Origin: CAWEHT01 sp963808455 | Lineage (GTDB): Bacteria > Chloroflexota > Anaerolineae > CG2-30-64-16 | Direction: 5' to 3' | Assembly: GCA_963808455.1 (NCBI GenBank) | Contig: CAWEHT010000443.1 | Coordinates: 1 to 7,541, forward strand | Length of the DNA stretch: 7,541 nt | The notes under the pieces: model-generated | What the model saw: the letters and a program-made list of their open reading frames with translations, nothing else | The model's database searches: none | Told to the model about the DNA's origin: nothing | In this document: positions 7,401-7,541 of the stretch, in pieces | Layout: every line of letters starts with the position of its first letter | How positions within the stretch are numbered: position 1 is the first letter of the stretch | Position numbers and translations under genes: made by a program

Positions 7401-7541
7401 GCAGACCCAGGCCCCACGGCGATCAGTACGCACGGGATTGATGACGTGGGCAGTTCTGCTGCTCGGGATTTCCTCATCCGCATCACTGACGGCAGCGTGA
7501 ACGTGGTCCATGCCATACTTTAAGGACGGACCCGCAGCACA
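7401..7541. other. Right edge, no gene recognised
   Basis: Both strands hold only short open frames without recognisable products. The promoter of abiEi should fall here or inside the inverted repeat, but I see no convincing -35/-10 pair. Confidence 0.4.

Noticed and set aside
7311..7511. Minus-strand 66-codon frame over the abiEi upstream region
   Set aside because: It runs through the inverted repeat and the abiEi start, has no recognised product, and its composition is not gene-like.

Overview
All recognisable genes lie on the minus strand, so the layout reads from right to left. The DNA is GC-rich with strong third-position G/C in the real reading frames. Gene content (an AbiE toxin-antitoxin module, a large TPR protein, a small J-domain protein and a divergent GrpE) suits an environmental high-GC bacterium. 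Chloroflexota would fit, but nothing here proves the lineage.

Right part (about 7541-5970): an AbiE-type module. abiEi (antitoxin/autorepressor) starts at 7341 directly behind a long imperfect inverted repeat (7342-7400), a good operator candidate. abiEi carries a one-base frameshift near 6930. It is followed by only the first ~23 codons of abiEii, whose frame ends at 6465. A stretch resembling a piece of an IS4-type transposase (6300-6493) and then unrecognised sequence occupy the place of the toxin gene. The module looks like a decaying defence/addiction locus.

Middle part (5965-1253): two tandem paralogous genes of about 750 codons encoding TPR solenoid proteins, each preceded by a homologous ~86-89 base leader with a conserved GGAG ribosome site and a GTG start. 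Copy 1 runs 5876-3606 with two compensating indels; copy 2 runs 3500-1253 with one insertion near its start. These indels create a spurious 1327-codon open frame (5236-1253) that joins the copies through an out-of-frame, Cys/Arg-rich linker.

Left part (1240-1): a small J-domain (DnaJ-like) protein begins 12 bases after TPR copy 2. It overlaps the start of a GrpE-like nucleotide exchange factor, which runs off the left edge. The J gene has one indel and the GrpE gene about five. Spacing and overlap indicate one operon, TPR-TPR-J-GrpE. J proteins and GrpE act on Hsp70, so I predict an Hsp70-family ATPase gene just beyond the left edge, forming a dedicated Hsp70 system with large TPR partners.

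The many single-base indels in otherwise well conserved frames mean either an uncorrected, indel-prone assembly or real pseudogenisation. The sequence alone cannot separate these. I see no RNA genes, CRISPR arrays or plus-strand genes.
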